64,000 nucleotides of DNA from Veillonellales bacterium (GTDB lineage Bacteria; Bacillota; Negativicutes; Veillonellales; Dialisteraceae): assembly GCA_944390485.1 (NCBI GenBank), contig CALXPQ010000006.1, positions 1-64,000 of the forward strand, given 5' to 3'. The notes below the pieces were generated by a model. It did not search any database. It saw only the letters and a program-made list of their open reading frames with translations, and was not told the origin of the DNA. Position numbers and translations under genes: made by a program. Below, one piece after another: positions 16,945 through 25,434 of the stretch (positions are counted from its first letter, which is position 1; every line of letters begins with the position of its first letter).

Positions 16945-18111
16945 TTATTCCAGCGGCACCCACTGCCCGTTCTTGACCTGGAGGATGTCCAGCTCCATCT
17001 TCGGATCGCGGTTCTCATCGAATTCGAACTGGCCGGTCGCCCCTTCGAAGCCTTTGATCTTGGCGAGGGTATCGCGGAACTTCTTGCGGTCCGTCGTGGT
17101 GCCGGACTGTTCCACCGCCTGATGGAGCGTGTACATTGCGTCGTAAGCCTGTGCGGAGAACTGGTCCGGTTCATGGCCGTACTTCTCCTTGAAGGCCTTG
17201 CGGAAAGCCTGGGCCTTTTCGGTCTGGCGCTCCGGATTCCACGGGGTCGCGACCAGCGTGCCGTCCGCCGCGGCGCCCGCCTGCTTGATGTATTCCGGGC
17301 TGTTGAAGCCGTTGTTGCCGATGATCATCTGGTTCATGCCCATGTCGCGGGCTTTCTTGGCGATGAGCGCGCCTTCCTGGTAGAGGCTGGCCACGCAGAT
17401 GATGTCCGGATTCGCCGCCTGGATCTTCGTGAGCTGCGCGGAGAAATCCGTATCCTTTTCCGCGAAGGTCTCGGTGGCCACTACGTCGATGCCCATTTCC
17501 TTGAACAGCTCCTGATAGATGCCGTTCTCGCCCACCATCTGGTCATTGTTGTTGCAGTAGAGGATGGCCGCCGTCTTGAATCCCAGCTTGTCGTGGGCCT
17601 TCTTCACGGTCTGCGGGATGGCCATCTTGCCGGGGATGGCGTTGCGGAAGATGTAGTCGCCGATGTCGGTGATGCCCGGCGCGGTGGTGCCCGTGCCGAA
17701 GGCTACGACTTTCGACTGCTGGGCGATCGGGCCGGCGGCGAACATCTCGCCGGAGAAGGTCGGGCCCTCGATGGCCAGCACCTTGTCCTGCTCGATGAGC
17801 TTCTTCATGGCGTTGATGGCTTCGGTCTTGTTGCCCTTCGTGTCATAGAACGCGATCTCCAGCTTCACCTTCGTATTCGGGTTCGCGTTGATCTCCTCCA
17901 CGGCGAGGTCCACGCCTTCCTTCATGGCGATGCCGTACGCCGCCCCGGGGCCGCTCGTCGCTTCGAGGACGCCGATCTTCGCCGTCTTGCCCGCCGCGCC
18001 GGACGCGCCGCCTTCCGACTTCTCTCCGCCGCCGCAGCCTGCGAACGCTCCTGCGAGCATCAGAGCGGCCCCTGCCGCTGCCAGACGTTTCATCCATTTC
18101 TTTTCCATCAT
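16945..18111 (-). CDS. livJ: Branched-chain amino-acid ABC transporter, substrate-binding lipoprotein
   Basis: 388 residues. A lipoprotein signal peptide ends in LAGAFAGC (lipobox cysteine near residue 26), so the mature protein is anchored in the envelope. The rest is a type I periplasmic-binding fold of the Leu/Ile/Val group (IGVLEATSGPGAAYG, then EGPTFSGEM and PQTVKKAHDKLG). It captures the amino acid and hands it to LivHM. Start ATG 18111 is preferred because AAAGGGG lies seven bases upstream; an ATG eight codons earlier lacks a site. It has a valine T-box of its own, so binding protein and permease are controlled separately. Confidence 0.93.
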   Translation of the reverse strand: MMEKKWMKRLAAAGAALMLAGAFAGCGGGEKSEGGASGAAGKTAKIGVLEATSGPGAAYGIAMKEGVDLAVEEINANPNTKVKLEIAFYDTKGNKTEAINAMKKLIEQDKVLAIEGPTFSGEMFAAGPIAQQSKVVAFGTGTTAPGITDIGDYIFRNAIPGKMAIPQTVKKAHDKLGFKTAAILYCNNNDQMVGENGIYQELFKEMGIDVVATETFAEKDTDFSAQLTKIQAANPDIICVASLYQEGALIAKKARDMGMNQMIIGNNGFNSPEYIKQAGAAADGTLVATPWNPERQTEKAQAFRKAFKEKYGHEPDQFSAQAYDAMYTLHQAVEQSGTTTDRKKFRDTLAKIKGFEGATGQFEFDENRDPKMELDILQVKNGQWVPLE

Positions 18112-18168
18112 TGTTGTGCCCCTTTCTTTGTCCATTCCGTAAACTCTGCCTTCAGTACAGCCTCGCCA

Positions 18169-18518
18169 TGAAAAAAAGCCCCCGCCTCCGGATGCATGCT
18201 TTCCGGAGACAGGGGCGCTTCTCGCGCGGTACCACCCTTTGTTTCACTCGCCTACGGTACGCCGCAGGGCCCGCCGTATACAAAAAGCCCCCATCTCATC
18301 TCGAGATAGGGGCGATGTTCCGCGGTACCACCCTACATTGTACTTATAGGAGTGTCCGTAACGGGGACCGGCCGTTCCTTCTTACTGGATTCAGAAGAAA
18401 TACTCACGAGGGACATATCGCACTCCAGTATGCATCAGCTTGCACCATCCGCTGACTCTCTGCAGTCATCTCTGAAACGCTCTTTCAAATCTCGTTCATC
18501 GTATCTGCTGTATTGAAT
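18169..18518 (-). promoter_or_regulatory. Valine T-box leader of livJ with two antiterminator/terminator modules
   Basis: On the minus strand Stem I starts with ATGAACGAGA near 18500, carries the apical AGAGAGTC near 18455 and the specifier GUC (Val) at 18412-18414 followed by CCTCG. The Stem II S-turn (TGAA/AGTA) lies near 18385. Two T-box motifs follow: AGGGTGGTACCGCG at 18321-18334 with terminator 18282-18313, and a second at about 18224-18237 with terminator 18171-18216. The second module has no Stem I of its own. Both terminator stems are close relatives of the corresponding livH stems, so the two leaders probably arose by duplication and differ in the specifier by G versus A at its first base. 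Confidence 0.88.
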
Positions 18519-18524
18519 GATTGA

Positions 18525-18553
18525 ATTATACACGCCTCCCGCGGAAAAGTCAA
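18525..18553 (-). promoter_or_regulatory. Promoter of livJ
   Basis: TTGACT (18548-18553) and TATAAT (18525-18530), 17 bases apart on the minus strand. Confidence 0.85.
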
Positions 18554-18664
18554 ATCATTTTGTGCGGCGCGCATCTTTCCATGCGCCCGGCGCATATCAT
18601 GTAAAGATTTGGTAAAATAAAAAGAGAAAGAGCTTTTCTGTTTTCCGGAAAGGGGGCGGTCTCC

Positions 18665-19354
18665 ATGTCGGTCTCCGATATCTTCCTCCGTCTCATGGCC
18701 GCGCTCGTGCTGGGCGGCCTCGTGGGCTACGAGCGGCAGGCGCGCAGCAAGGCCGCGGGGCTGCGCACGCACATCCTCGTCTCCATGGGCGCGTGCCTCT
18801 ACATGATGGTGTCCCTCGCCATCCCCCGGGAGATGCAGGCCTCGCTCGGCCTCCCCGCCGACGGCGGGCGCGTCGCCGCGCAGGTGGTGAGCGGCATCGG
18901 CTTCCTCGGCGCTGGCACCATCCTCGCCGCGCAGGGCAGCCGCAAGATCCTGGGCCTCACCACGGCGGCGAGCATCTGGGCCGTGGCGGCCGTGGGGCTC
19001 GCCGCCGGCGCGGGGCTCTACTTCATGGCGGCGCTGACGGCGTTCTTCATCCTCGTGACGCTCACCGTGCTCCGCCGCATCGACCTGTCCCTCTCCGCCC
19101 GGACCCGGCCGCCGCTGGCGGAGCTCCGGCTCACGGTGCACGCAGCGCAGTTCTCCGCGGACCATCTCCGGGCCTTCCTCCGGGGCCGGGGCGTGCGGGT
19201 CCGCGCCTTCTCCACGGAGCCGCTCTCCGGCGGACGGAGCTGCCTCTCCCTTCTCATCGAGGAAGACGGCGAAGACGAAGGCGAGCCCCTCGCCATGGAC
19301 CTGATGGGCCTGCCCGGCGTGGAGCAGGCGTCCGTCGGGCCCGGACAGGAATGA
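18665..19354 (+). CDS. MgtC/SapB-family membrane protein
   Basis: 229 residues. Residues 1-140 hold four or five membrane segments with the MgtC hallmarks GGLVGYERQ (17-25), GLRTHILVSMGA and VVSGIGFLGAG; the last 80 residues form a soluble ACT-like domain. MgtC proteins are linked to Mg2+ limitation and acid or phosphate stress, in some bacteria by regulating the F-ATPase; the exact task is species-dependent. GAAAGGGGG precedes ATG 18665. The gene is alone, divergent from livJ and convergent with the M20 peptidase gene. Confidence 0.88.
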   Translation: MSVSDIFLRLMAALVLGGLVGYERQARSKAAGLRTHILVSMGACLYMMVSLAIPREMQASLGLPADGGRVAAQVVSGIGFLGAGTILAAQGSRKILGLTTAASIWAVAAVGLAAGAGLYFMAALTAFFILVTLTVLRRIDLSLSARTRPPLAELRLTVHAAQFSADHLRAFLRGRGVRVRAFSTEPLSGGRSCLSLLIEEDGEDEGEPLAMDLMGLPGVEQASVGPGQE

Positions 19355-19361
19355 GCGCGCG

Positions 19362-19392
19362 AAAAGCCGGCGGTCTGTGCCGCCGGCTTTTT
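19362..19392. terminator. Bidirectional terminator between the MgtC-like and M20 genes
   Basis: AAAAGCCGGCGG and CCGCCGGCTTTTT form a stem that can end both converging genes. Confidence 0.85.
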
Positions 19393-19404
19393 GCATGCCC
19401 GGAT

Positions 19405-20508
19405 TCAGCCGAGCACCTTCTTCACGATGTCCACGAAGACGTTCTTCCCGTCTTCCAGATATTCCGTCTTGAAATGCATGTCCGGATGGTGGAGCCCCGG
19501 ATAGGTGTCGCAGCCGAGGCCGAAGTACCCCGCCTTGAGCGACGGCTTATGCCGGATGTAGTAGTGGAAATCCTCGCCGCCGGTGAGACGGATCGGATGG
19601 TACAGCCGGTCTTTGCCGAGCACGTCCGTCACGGCGTCGCTGATGAGCCGGATGGCGTCCTCGCTGTATTCCGCCGCGGGCACCGCGCCGTCGCAGGAGA
19701 AATCCACCGACGCGCCCACGGAGTCCGCCGCCGCGCGGATGGCCCGCGTGGTCTTTTCCTTCATTTCCTCCATGGCGGGATTCTCCTCGCAGCGCATGTC
19801 CCAGGACACCACCGCTTCCGGCGGGATGGCGTTCAGCGCGCCGTTGTCGCACACGAAGCGCGTGGGCTTCACGCTGAACGAGAGATTCGGGTCGATGTGC
19901 ACCATGGCCACCGCCTGCACCGTGAGCGACCCCGCCTCGATGGCGTTCACGCCCAGATGCGGCCGGGAGCCGTGGGCCTGCGTGCCGTGGAAATGAGCGG
20001 TCATCATGTACTGCGCGGCGTGGTACATGGCGGGCGTGATGCATCCCGTGGGGACGTTCGCCGCCGGCTGGATGTGCGCCCCGATGAGGATGTCCACGTC
20101 GTCGATGGCCCCGCCCTCGATCATGGACGGCGCGCCCGTGGAGAGCTCCTCCGCCGGCTGGAAGAGGATCTTCAGCTTCCCTTTCTTCACGAGGCCCTGC
20201 GCCTTCGCTTCCTCCGCCGCGGTGAGCACCATGGACGAATGCCCGTCATGGCCGCAGGTGTGGCGGGCGCAGCGCACGCCGTCGATGATGTGGGTGAGCG
20301 CGTCCATATCCGCCCGGAGCCCCAGCACCGGCCCGGGGACGCCGCTGTCCCACACGCCCACCACGCCGGTCTTCCCGCCCACATGGCGGGTCACCTCGTA
20401 GCCCGCCTGCTCGAGGCAGTCCGCGAGATACTCCGACGTCTTGAATTCCTCCATGCCCCGCTCGGGGATGGTGTGGAGATAGTTGAAATGTTCCATGAGA
20501 CGGCTCAT
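19405..20508 (-). CDS. M20-family amidohydrolase (HipO/N-acyl-amino-acid amidohydrolase type)
   Basis: 367 residues, cytoplasmic metallopeptidase. Metal-site motifs are LRADMDAL (64-71), HTCGHDGHSSM (83-93, with C85 and H87 the usual pair of this subfamily), PAEE (118-121) and GGEDFHYY near 323, with HH near 343. Such enzymes remove acyl or aminoacyl groups from amino acids or dipeptides. It lies 38 bases after the yjiG-like gene, on the same strand as the YjiH/YjiG pair. E. coli keeps the isoaspartyl dipeptidase gene iadA next to yjiG-yjiH, so a dipeptidase role together with the membrane pair is a fair inference. Confidence 0.87.
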   Translation of the reverse strand: MSRLMEHFNYLHTIPERGMEEFKTSEYLADCLEQAGYEVTRHVGGKTGVVGVWDSGVPGPVLGLRADMDALTHIIDGVRCARHTCGHDGHSSMVLTAAEEAKAQGLVKKGKLKILFQPAEELSTGAPSMIEGGAIDDVDILIGAHIQPAANVPTGCITPAMYHAAQYMMTAHFHGTQAHGSRPHLGVNAIEAGSLTVQAVAMVHIDPNLSFSVKPTRFVCDNGALNAIPPEAVVSWDMRCEENPAMEEMKEKTTRAIRAAADSVGASVDFSCDGAVPAAEYSEDAIRLISDAVTDVLGKDRLYHPIRLTGGEDFHYYIRHKPSLKAGYFGLGCDTYPGLHHPDMHFKTEYLEDGKNVFVDIVKKVLG

Positions 20509-20546
20509 TGTCAGATTCCTTCTTTCTTTTTTCTACAGCCCCTGTC

Positions 20547-21017
20547 TCAGAGGACGATCCAGTTCATGATGAGCATGGCGCAGCTCGCGTTGATGGCGCT
20601 GGCCAGCATGAGGAGCGGCCAGTACCGCGCGGGCACGCCCGCCACGCCGAGGAGGCGGCCCATGTACTGGATCTGCGCGTTCAGCAGGAAATACGCGGGC
20701 ATCATGACCGTCACGTCATGGGGCGAGATGGTGCCCGCCGCCACCATGCCCGCGGTGATGCCGATCGCCGAGGACGAAGACAGCCACGTGGTGAGCAGGA
20801 TGATGATCGCCGGGCCGGGCAGGCCGAAGATGGCCATCACCGGGCCGCACACCTCGCTCAGGAACTGCATCACGCCGAGGCGCGTGAGGATATCCGTCAG
20901 GACGTAGGCCATGACGATATTCGGCATGAGGTTCCCCACCGCCAGATTGAAGCCCTTCTTCGCGCCGCGCACGAAGATATCGCAGGGGTTGCTGCTCGTC
21001 TGCGTCATGTCACTCAT
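20547..21017 (-). CDS. yjiG: YjiG-like membrane protein (nucleoside-recognition/SpmB type)
   Basis: 156 residues with four or five hydrophobic segments. The half-channel GLPGPAIIILLTTWLSSSSAIG and the early NLAVGNLMPNIVMAYVLTDIL are typical of the Gate/SpmB-like domain seen in YjiG. It overlaps the yjiH-like gene by eight bases, and the two halves probably form one transporter-like unit. The substrate is not known; the neighbouring M20 peptidase suggests a peptide or amino-acid derivative. Confidence 0.82.
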   Translation of the reverse strand: MSDMTQTSSNPCDIFVRGAKKGFNLAVGNLMPNIVMAYVLTDILTRLGVMQFLSEVCGPVMAIFGLPGPAIIILLTTWLSSSSAIGITAGMVAAGTISPHDVTVMMPAYFLLNAQIQYMGRLLGVAGVPARYWPLLMLASAINASCAMLIMNWIVL

Positions 21018-21690
21018 CTTTGAAATCCCCCTTGTACACCGTATTCAGCATGACGCGCACAAAGATCGCGCCCACGAATTTGAAAATGAAAATCAGGATG
21101 AACGGGATGAAGAGCGGCGCGATGAGGAAGGAGAAGGCCCCCGCCCCGATGGTGAAATAGTTGTTCACCATGCCCGCGCCGGAGTACTGCCACGCGCTCA
21201 TGATGATGAGCTCTTTCTTCGTGACGATCTTGTCCTCGTAGAGCTCGCGGGTGAGCGCCGCCCCCGCGTCCGTGCTCTGCAGGTCCGTGATGAGCGCCAG
21301 CCCCGTCGCCCCGGGGATGCCCAGGAGCGGCCGGAGGAGCGGCGTCAGGAGCTTCTGCGCCGCCTTCAGCGCGCCGTAGTGGGCGAGGATCTCCAGGCAC
21401 CCCAGCGCCAGCATGACCGCCGGCGTGAGAGACAGGGCGAAAAGGAAGCCCTGCCGCGCGCCCACGCCCGCGGTGCCGAGGAAATTCCCGCCCTCCTTGA
21501 TCTTGCCGAACGCGCCGGACAGCGTCGTGAAGTCGAAGGCCGCCAGCCACTTCATGCCCTCCACGTCGGACAGCGCCCCGGAGAAATACGCCACCGCCAC
21601 GGCGAGCGCGATATACGCCTTCACGCCGATGCGTTCTTCCTTCTCCTGCGCCGGCTCCGCCGGCGGCGTTTTCTTTGTTTCTTCTGCCAT
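21010..21690 (-). CDS. yjiH: YjiH-like membrane protein
   Basis: 226 residues. A polar, charged N-terminus of about 22 residues is followed by several membrane segments; LITDLQSTDAGAALTRELYEDKIVTKKELIIMSAWQYS is cut here to its key part TDLQSTDAGA, the YjiH hallmark. The start at ATG 21690 is fixed by GGGGGGGAT; a longer frame upstream has no site. First gene of the yjiH-yjiG-M20 group. Confidence 0.82.
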   Translation of the reverse strand: MAEETKKTPPAEPAQEKEERIGVKAYIALAVAVAYFSGALSDVEGMKWLAAFDFTTLSGAFGKIKEGGNFLGTAGVGARQGFLFALSLTPAVMLALGCLEILAHYGALKAAQKLLTPLLRPLLGIPGATGLALITDLQSTDAGAALTRELYEDKIVTKKELIIMSAWQYSGAGMVNNYFTIGAGAFSFLIAPLFIPFILIFIFKFVGAIFVRVMLNTVYKGDFKDE

Positions 21691-21826
21691 ACAGATCCCC
21701 CCCTTATGGAACAGAAAAGGCAGGGCGGCCGGGGACCCCTCTCTCTGAAGCGTCCCGCCGGCGACCCTGCCGCATGAAAAGCTCTGCTTTTCTCTGAACT
21801 TATGAATCCTTCGATTCTTGTTATGA

Positions 21827-21855
21827 ATCATACAGGAAACCGCATATTCTATCAA
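21827..21855 (-). promoter_or_regulatory. Promoter of the yjiH-yjiG-M20 operon
   Basis: TTGATA (21850-21855) and TATGAT (21827-21832) 17 bases apart on the minus strand. Just downstream are two copies of TATGAATC (21801-21808 and 21823-21829 in part) and a GAATC/GATTC hairpin at 21804-21817, possibly a regulator site. Confidence 0.65.
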
Positions 21856-21904
21856 GAATTGAAAGGCATGCGTAATAAAATTTTCAGCGTTTTTTAGAAA
21901 GGAT

Positions 21905-22846
21905 TCACCGATCCCGCACGAAGGCCTGCACCGCCTGCCGATACGCCTCCGGATTCCGGGCGAACTCCTGCGCGTGGCCCGCGCCCTCGAAGAGGAGCAC
22001 CCGCTTCTCCGCGCTCGTACAGGCCCCGCCGAGCGCCTCCGCCGCCGACGGCGGCACCAGCCGGTCCTCCGCGCCGTGCAGGAAGAGCGCCGGCGCGCGC
22101 ATCCGCCCCGCCGCATCGAGGGGCGTGATGTCCCGGAGGAGCTTCCCCGTGTGGACGAACATCGCCGCCTGGAAGAACGGGTCCACGAGGTCCATGCCGA
22201 GGAGGAGGTCCGGATCGCCCGTCCAGGCGTAGAGCTTCTGCCGTCCGAGCGTCATGAGGTCCGCATAGGAACTGTCCGCGATGCAGAAAAGCAGGTCCTG
22301 CCCGTCCTCCGTGCCGCACTCGAGGATCGACATGGCCGCGCCGAGGGAGATGCCGTGGAGGCCCACCGCCATGGCCGGATCCTTCTCATGGAGGAAATCG
22401 AGCCACGCCCGGAAGTCCTCCGTCTCCTTCATCCCCCACATGGTATGGCGGCTGCCGCTCTCCCCGTGGCCCCGGAGATCGATGAGCAGCACATTGTAAT
22501 CCATCTGCTGGTACATCTCCACCAGAGGCAGGCACATGGACCGGTTCGAATACAGCCCGTGCACGAGGATGACCGTGCGGTGCGACGCGTCCGCCCGGGG
22601 CACGTACGTCCCGGCGAGCACCGTGCCGTCGGCGCTCCGCACCTCCACCGGCTCCCAGCCCCACTCCTGCTCGCGCCGGTGCACCCGCACGAGATCCGCC
22701 GTCTGGTTCCGGATGCCGAGGATCTGGTCCCACGGCGAAGCGAGCAGCCCCTCGTACATCCGGTTCCCCACATAGCACCCCGCGCCGAGCGCGAGGACGA
22801 GCGCTGTGAGGACGAGCGCCCGCACACATTTCCACAGAAAGCGCAC
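21905..22846 (-). CDS. Membrane-anchored alpha/beta hydrolase
   Basis: 313 residues. One hydrophobic segment at about residues 8-24 anchors the N-terminus; the rest is an alpha/beta hydrolase with the oxyanion segment VHGLYSNR, nucleophile serine in GISLG, acid in HGAEDRLVP and histidine in GAGHAQE. Such proteins hydrolyse esters or peptides at the envelope; the substrate is unknown. The start is GTG 22846, chosen because AAAGGAG lies seven bases upstream; the open frame reaches further but without a site. A GAGC before the mature part is not a proper lipobox. It stands alone between the YjiH promoter and the porin terminator. Confidence 0.82.
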   Translation of the reverse strand: MRFLWKCVRALVLTALVLALGAGCYVGNRMYEGLLASPWDQILGIRNQTADLVRVHRREQEWGWEPVEVRSADGTVLAGTYVPRADASHRTVILVHGLYSNRSMCLPLVEMYQQMDYNVLLIDLRGHGESGSRHTMWGMKETEDFRAWLDFLHEKDPAMAVGLHGISLGAAMSILECGTEDGQDLLFCIADSSYADLMTLGRQKLYAWTGDPDLLLGMDLVDPFFQAAMFVHTGKLLRDITPLDAAGRMRAPALFLHGAEDRLVPPSAAEALGGACTSAEKRVLLFEGAGHAQEFARNPEAYRQAVQAFVRDR

Positions 22847-22934
22847 CGCCGATCTCCTTTCCGGGCGGGCCGCTCCCGCCCCTGTTCCTACGATGGTATA
22901 CGCCGCGGGCCCCGCCGTCAAGGCGCGCGCCCAT

Positions 22935-22965
22935 GAAAAAAGCTCCCCGGAGGGAGCTCTTTCTT
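22935..22965 (-). terminator. Terminator of the porin gene
   Basis: AGCTCCC-TCCG-GGGAGCT followed by a T-run on the minus strand, 20 bases after the stop; A- and T-runs on both sides make it bidirectional. Confidence 0.85.
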
Positions 22966-22978
22966 TTTGCGGAAGGGA

Positions 22979-24274
22979 TCAGAAGAAATAATTCAGCTCG
23001 ATGCCGAAGGTGTCGTCCGGGTCTTCCGCGCCGGAGGCCTTCGCGTCGCCGCCGAAGTAGTAGTACGCGTCCAGCTCTACATTTTCCATCACGGCCACGC
23101 CGGCTTTCGCCATCCAGAACTTCGCGCCCGAGAGGATGGACGCCTCCAGCTGGTCCGTCATGTCCCATGCGGAGTTGCCGCCGAGGTACGCGCGCTCGTC
23201 CGCGTCCGCATAGTGCACGCCGATGGAGAAGGTGCCCGGCTCTGCCGTGTCCACTTCGCCGTAGGTCACGCCCGCGGTCCACATGGCCGCGTCGTCCGTG
23301 AAGTCGTCCGCGTGCTTGATGTAATCGCCGTCGATGACGAAATCGCCCACGGGGATGGCCGCGCCCACGCCCCAGACCTTCACGTCGTCCGCGTGGAGAG
23401 TGGTGCTATCATACGTGAAGTCGCCGCTCGAAGCGTATTTCAGGTAGAACGCGGAGAGGTCCACCGCATCGGCGATGCTGCCGCCGGCCTTCACGAACCA
23501 CGCGTCGTAGTCGTGCAGGTTGTACGTAAGACCCGTGCCGTCCAGATCCTCCACGCCGCCGTCGAACCGGCCGTAGCCCGCGCCGATGTAGAAGGTGTCC
23601 GTGCCGTAGGTGGCCGCCACGCCGTCGAAGTAGCCGTCTTCATCCATGAAAATGCCCGTCTGGGAGAGGCCCACGCCCATGCGGCCCAGGTCGAACGTGA
23701 AATTGTCCGTGGGCGCGTAGATGGCGTGGATGCGGTCCATCGTCGTCGATTCATCGTCCGTGTAGGCGTCGTTGCCCTTCAAGTCCGCTTCCGTCACGAG
23801 GCGGCCTTCCACCGTGACCTTGTCATTCACCTGCGCCATCAGGTTCAGGCGGAGACGGGCGCCGTAGGAATCCTCCCCAAAGTCGCCGTGATCCTGGTAC
23901 TGCATACGGGCGTCGCCGCTCCAGGAAATATTGCCCACTTTTTTCTCGAGGTTCGTCACGCGCACGCCGAGGCTGTCCAGCTCGTCCGCGTACTCTGCGG
24001 CCAGCTTGTCGATGGCGGCGCGCTGCTCCGCGTTGTACTGGTCCTCCTTCGCCATGAGGCGCGCCGTGATCTGCGCCATCTCATAGCGGGTGATCGCCGT
24101 CTGGCCCCGGAACGTGCCGTCCGGGTAGCCCTCTACGATGCCCTCATCGGACAGATCGGCCACCGCCTGATACGCCCAGTCGGACGAGGACACATCGGCA
24201 AACGGATTCGCCGCATAAGCGGACGCGCCGGACAAAAGGGCAGCCGCCGCTGCCGCTGCAAGGATTTTCTTCAT
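22979..24274 (-). CDS. OmpM-type outer-membrane porin with SLH domain
   Basis: 431 residues. A Sec signal peptide ends at ASAYA (about residue 21), followed by one SLH domain (NPFADVSSSDWAYQAV to ITRYEMAQI, about 22-75), a coiled coil (about 75-110) and a beta-barrel rich in alternating aromatic and acidic residues that ends in ELNYFF. In Negativicutes the SLH part binds the polyamine-bearing peptidoglycan and tethers the outer membrane. AAAGGAG precedes ATG 24274. It has a strong promoter and its own terminator, as expected for an abundant protein. This gene is the best single clue to the organism. Confidence 0.93.
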   Translation of the reverse strand: MKKILAAAAAAALLSGASAYAANPFADVSSSDWAYQAVADLSDEGIVEGYPDGTFRGQTAITRYEMAQITARLMAKEDQYNAEQRAAIDKLAAEYADELDSLGVRVTNLEKKVGNISWSGDARMQYQDHGDFGEDSYGARLRLNLMAQVNDKVTVEGRLVTEADLKGNDAYTDDESTTMDRIHAIYAPTDNFTFDLGRMGVGLSQTGIFMDEDGYFDGVAATYGTDTFYIGAGYGRFDGGVEDLDGTGLTYNLHDYDAWFVKAGGSIADAVDLSAFYLKYASSGDFTYDSTTLHADDVKVWGVGAAIPVGDFVIDGDYIKHADDFTDDAAMWTAGVTYGEVDTAEPGTFSIGVHYADADERAYLGGNSAWDMTDQLEASILSGAKFWMAKAGVAVMENVELDAYYYFGGDAKASGAEDPDDTFGIELNYFF

Positions 24275-24386
24275 GGTTCATCGCTCCTTTGCGAGAAATA
24301 CTGAAACTCCTGCCTCCATCGAACGCCGGGCGCCATTCCCATTTTCTATTCCCTTATATTCAAGTTTAGGCAGACTTAACATGCAT

Positions 24387-24415
24387 ACTATACCAGATTT
24401 TTCCCGGCGTGTCTA
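24387..24415 (-). promoter_or_regulatory. Promoter of the porin gene
   Basis: TAGACA (24410-24415) and TATAGT (24387-24392) with 17 bases between, leaving an untranslated leader of about 105 bases. Confidence 0.75.
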
Positions 24416-24493
24416 CCGTTTCCGCCGATTCTGCGACTGAGACTCATTTCTGTTTCCTGTCCCGCCGGCCATCCGCACCCGAAAGCGCGCAGC

Positions 24494-24517
24494 AAAAAAG
24501 ACCGCGCCCGGCGGTCT
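24494..24517 (-). terminator. Terminator of the 24.5-27.0 kb operon
   Basis: GACCGCC...GCGGTC hairpin followed by TTTTTT on the minus strand, right after the last gene of the group. Confidence 0.85.
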
Positions 24518-24524
24518 TCCTTTT

Positions 24525-24935
24525 TCAGTCCTTCACCACGAGCCCGGCCTTCTGGAGCTCGCCGAAGAGATATTTCAGCACCTCGTAGAGCCGCTCCCCG
24601 TCCTCCTTCTCGAGGCGCTTCGGGTCCACGGTGAGGAAATCGCGATAATAATACTGGAGGCGCACGGCCAGCTCGTCCTCCGAGAGAGGCGCCTTTTCCG
24701 CGGCGCGCCGCCGCTCCTCGATGCGGTGCAGCTCCGTCCGCAGGGCGGCGATATGCGCGTCCCGCTCCGCCAGCGAGGCCCGCATCTGGCCGATCTCGTG
24801 ATGGAGCGCTTCCATGGCGAGCGCCTCCCCCGCGCTGTGGGTGCGCGTCTCCTCCAGTTCGCGCGACAGGACCGTCGCCGCTTCGCGGAGCAGGCTGATC
24901 GTGCGCCGCGCTTCTTCCAGAATCTCTCTATCCAT
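24525..24935 (-). CDS. Coiled-coil protein of unknown function
   Basis: 136 residues. Residues 1-80 are almost all helix-forming with heptad-like leucines (LLREAATVLSRELEE onward), then a short globular end, LYEVLKYLFGELQKAGLVV. No signal peptide or membrane segment is seen. I do not recognise a family. It is last in a tight group after the GNAT gene (12-base gap), so it is probably expressed with it. It is likely a real gene because its third codon positions are GC-rich and the gap is small. Confidence 0.6.
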   Translation of the reverse strand: MDREILEEARRTISLLREAATVLSRELEETRTHSAGEALAMEALHHEIGQMRASLAERDAHIAALRTELHRIEERRRAAEKAPLSEDELAVRLQYYYRDFLTVDPKRLEKEDGERLYEVLKYLFGELQKAGLVVKD

Positions 24936-24947
24936 GCTGTCCTCCTG

Positions 24948-25430
24948 TCAAAATGTGAGCCGCATCTGGTGCCAGACCACGCCGCCGTGCGTCGAGCCGG
25001 AGACGCCCTCGTCGACGAAGCCGAATTTCGCATAATACGGGACGAGCCGCGCCTTGCACGTGAGCACCGCGCCGAGGCGGCCCTCCTGCCGGGCTTCCGC
25101 CAGGAACGCCTCCATGAGCCGCGCCGCCAGCCCCTCGCGCCGCCGCGCGGGAATCGTATTCAGTCCGAAGATCATCTGCCACGGGCCGTCCTCCCTGTGG
25201 AGCGACGCGTCGCCGTACATCTCGTCCGAGAGGTCCCGCGCCTCCGTCACCATGCCGTCGATGAAGCCCACCAGCGCGTCCCCGTCGAAGAGGAGCAGGA
25301 AATGGTTCCCGTACGCCCGGAGCCGCTCCCGGAACTGCGCCTTCGTCGCCGCTTCCGCTGCGGGGAAGCACTCCGCCTCCACCGCCGCCACCGCGTCGAG
25401 GTCGCTCATCGCCGCTTTTCTGATTTCCAC
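24948..25430 (-). CDS. GNAT-family N-acetyltransferase
   Basis: 160 residues with the GNAT fold: IRKAAMSDLDAVAAVEAECF at the start, the acetyl-CoA loop IPARRREGLAARLMEAFL (about 99-116) and YYAKFGFV in the C-terminal half. The start is GTG 25430, four bases after the stop of the preceding gene; the open frame itself reaches into that gene. The substrate cannot be told. Confidence 0.85.
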   Translation of the reverse strand: MEIRKAAMSDLDAVAAVEAECFPAAEAATKAQFRERLRAYGNHFLLLFDGDALVGFIDGMVTEARDLSDEMYGDASLHREDGPWQMIFGLNTIPARRREGLAARLMEAFLAEARQEGRLGAVLTCKARLVPYYAKFGFVDEGVSGSTHGGVVWHQMRLTF

Positions 25431-25434
25431 CGTC

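Noticed and set aside
22979-24274. SLH protein as an S-layer protein of a Gram-positive cell
   Set aside because: It has one SLH domain, a coiled coil and a barrel ending in aromatic residues, which matches OmpM-type porins rather than S-layer proteins with three SLH copies.
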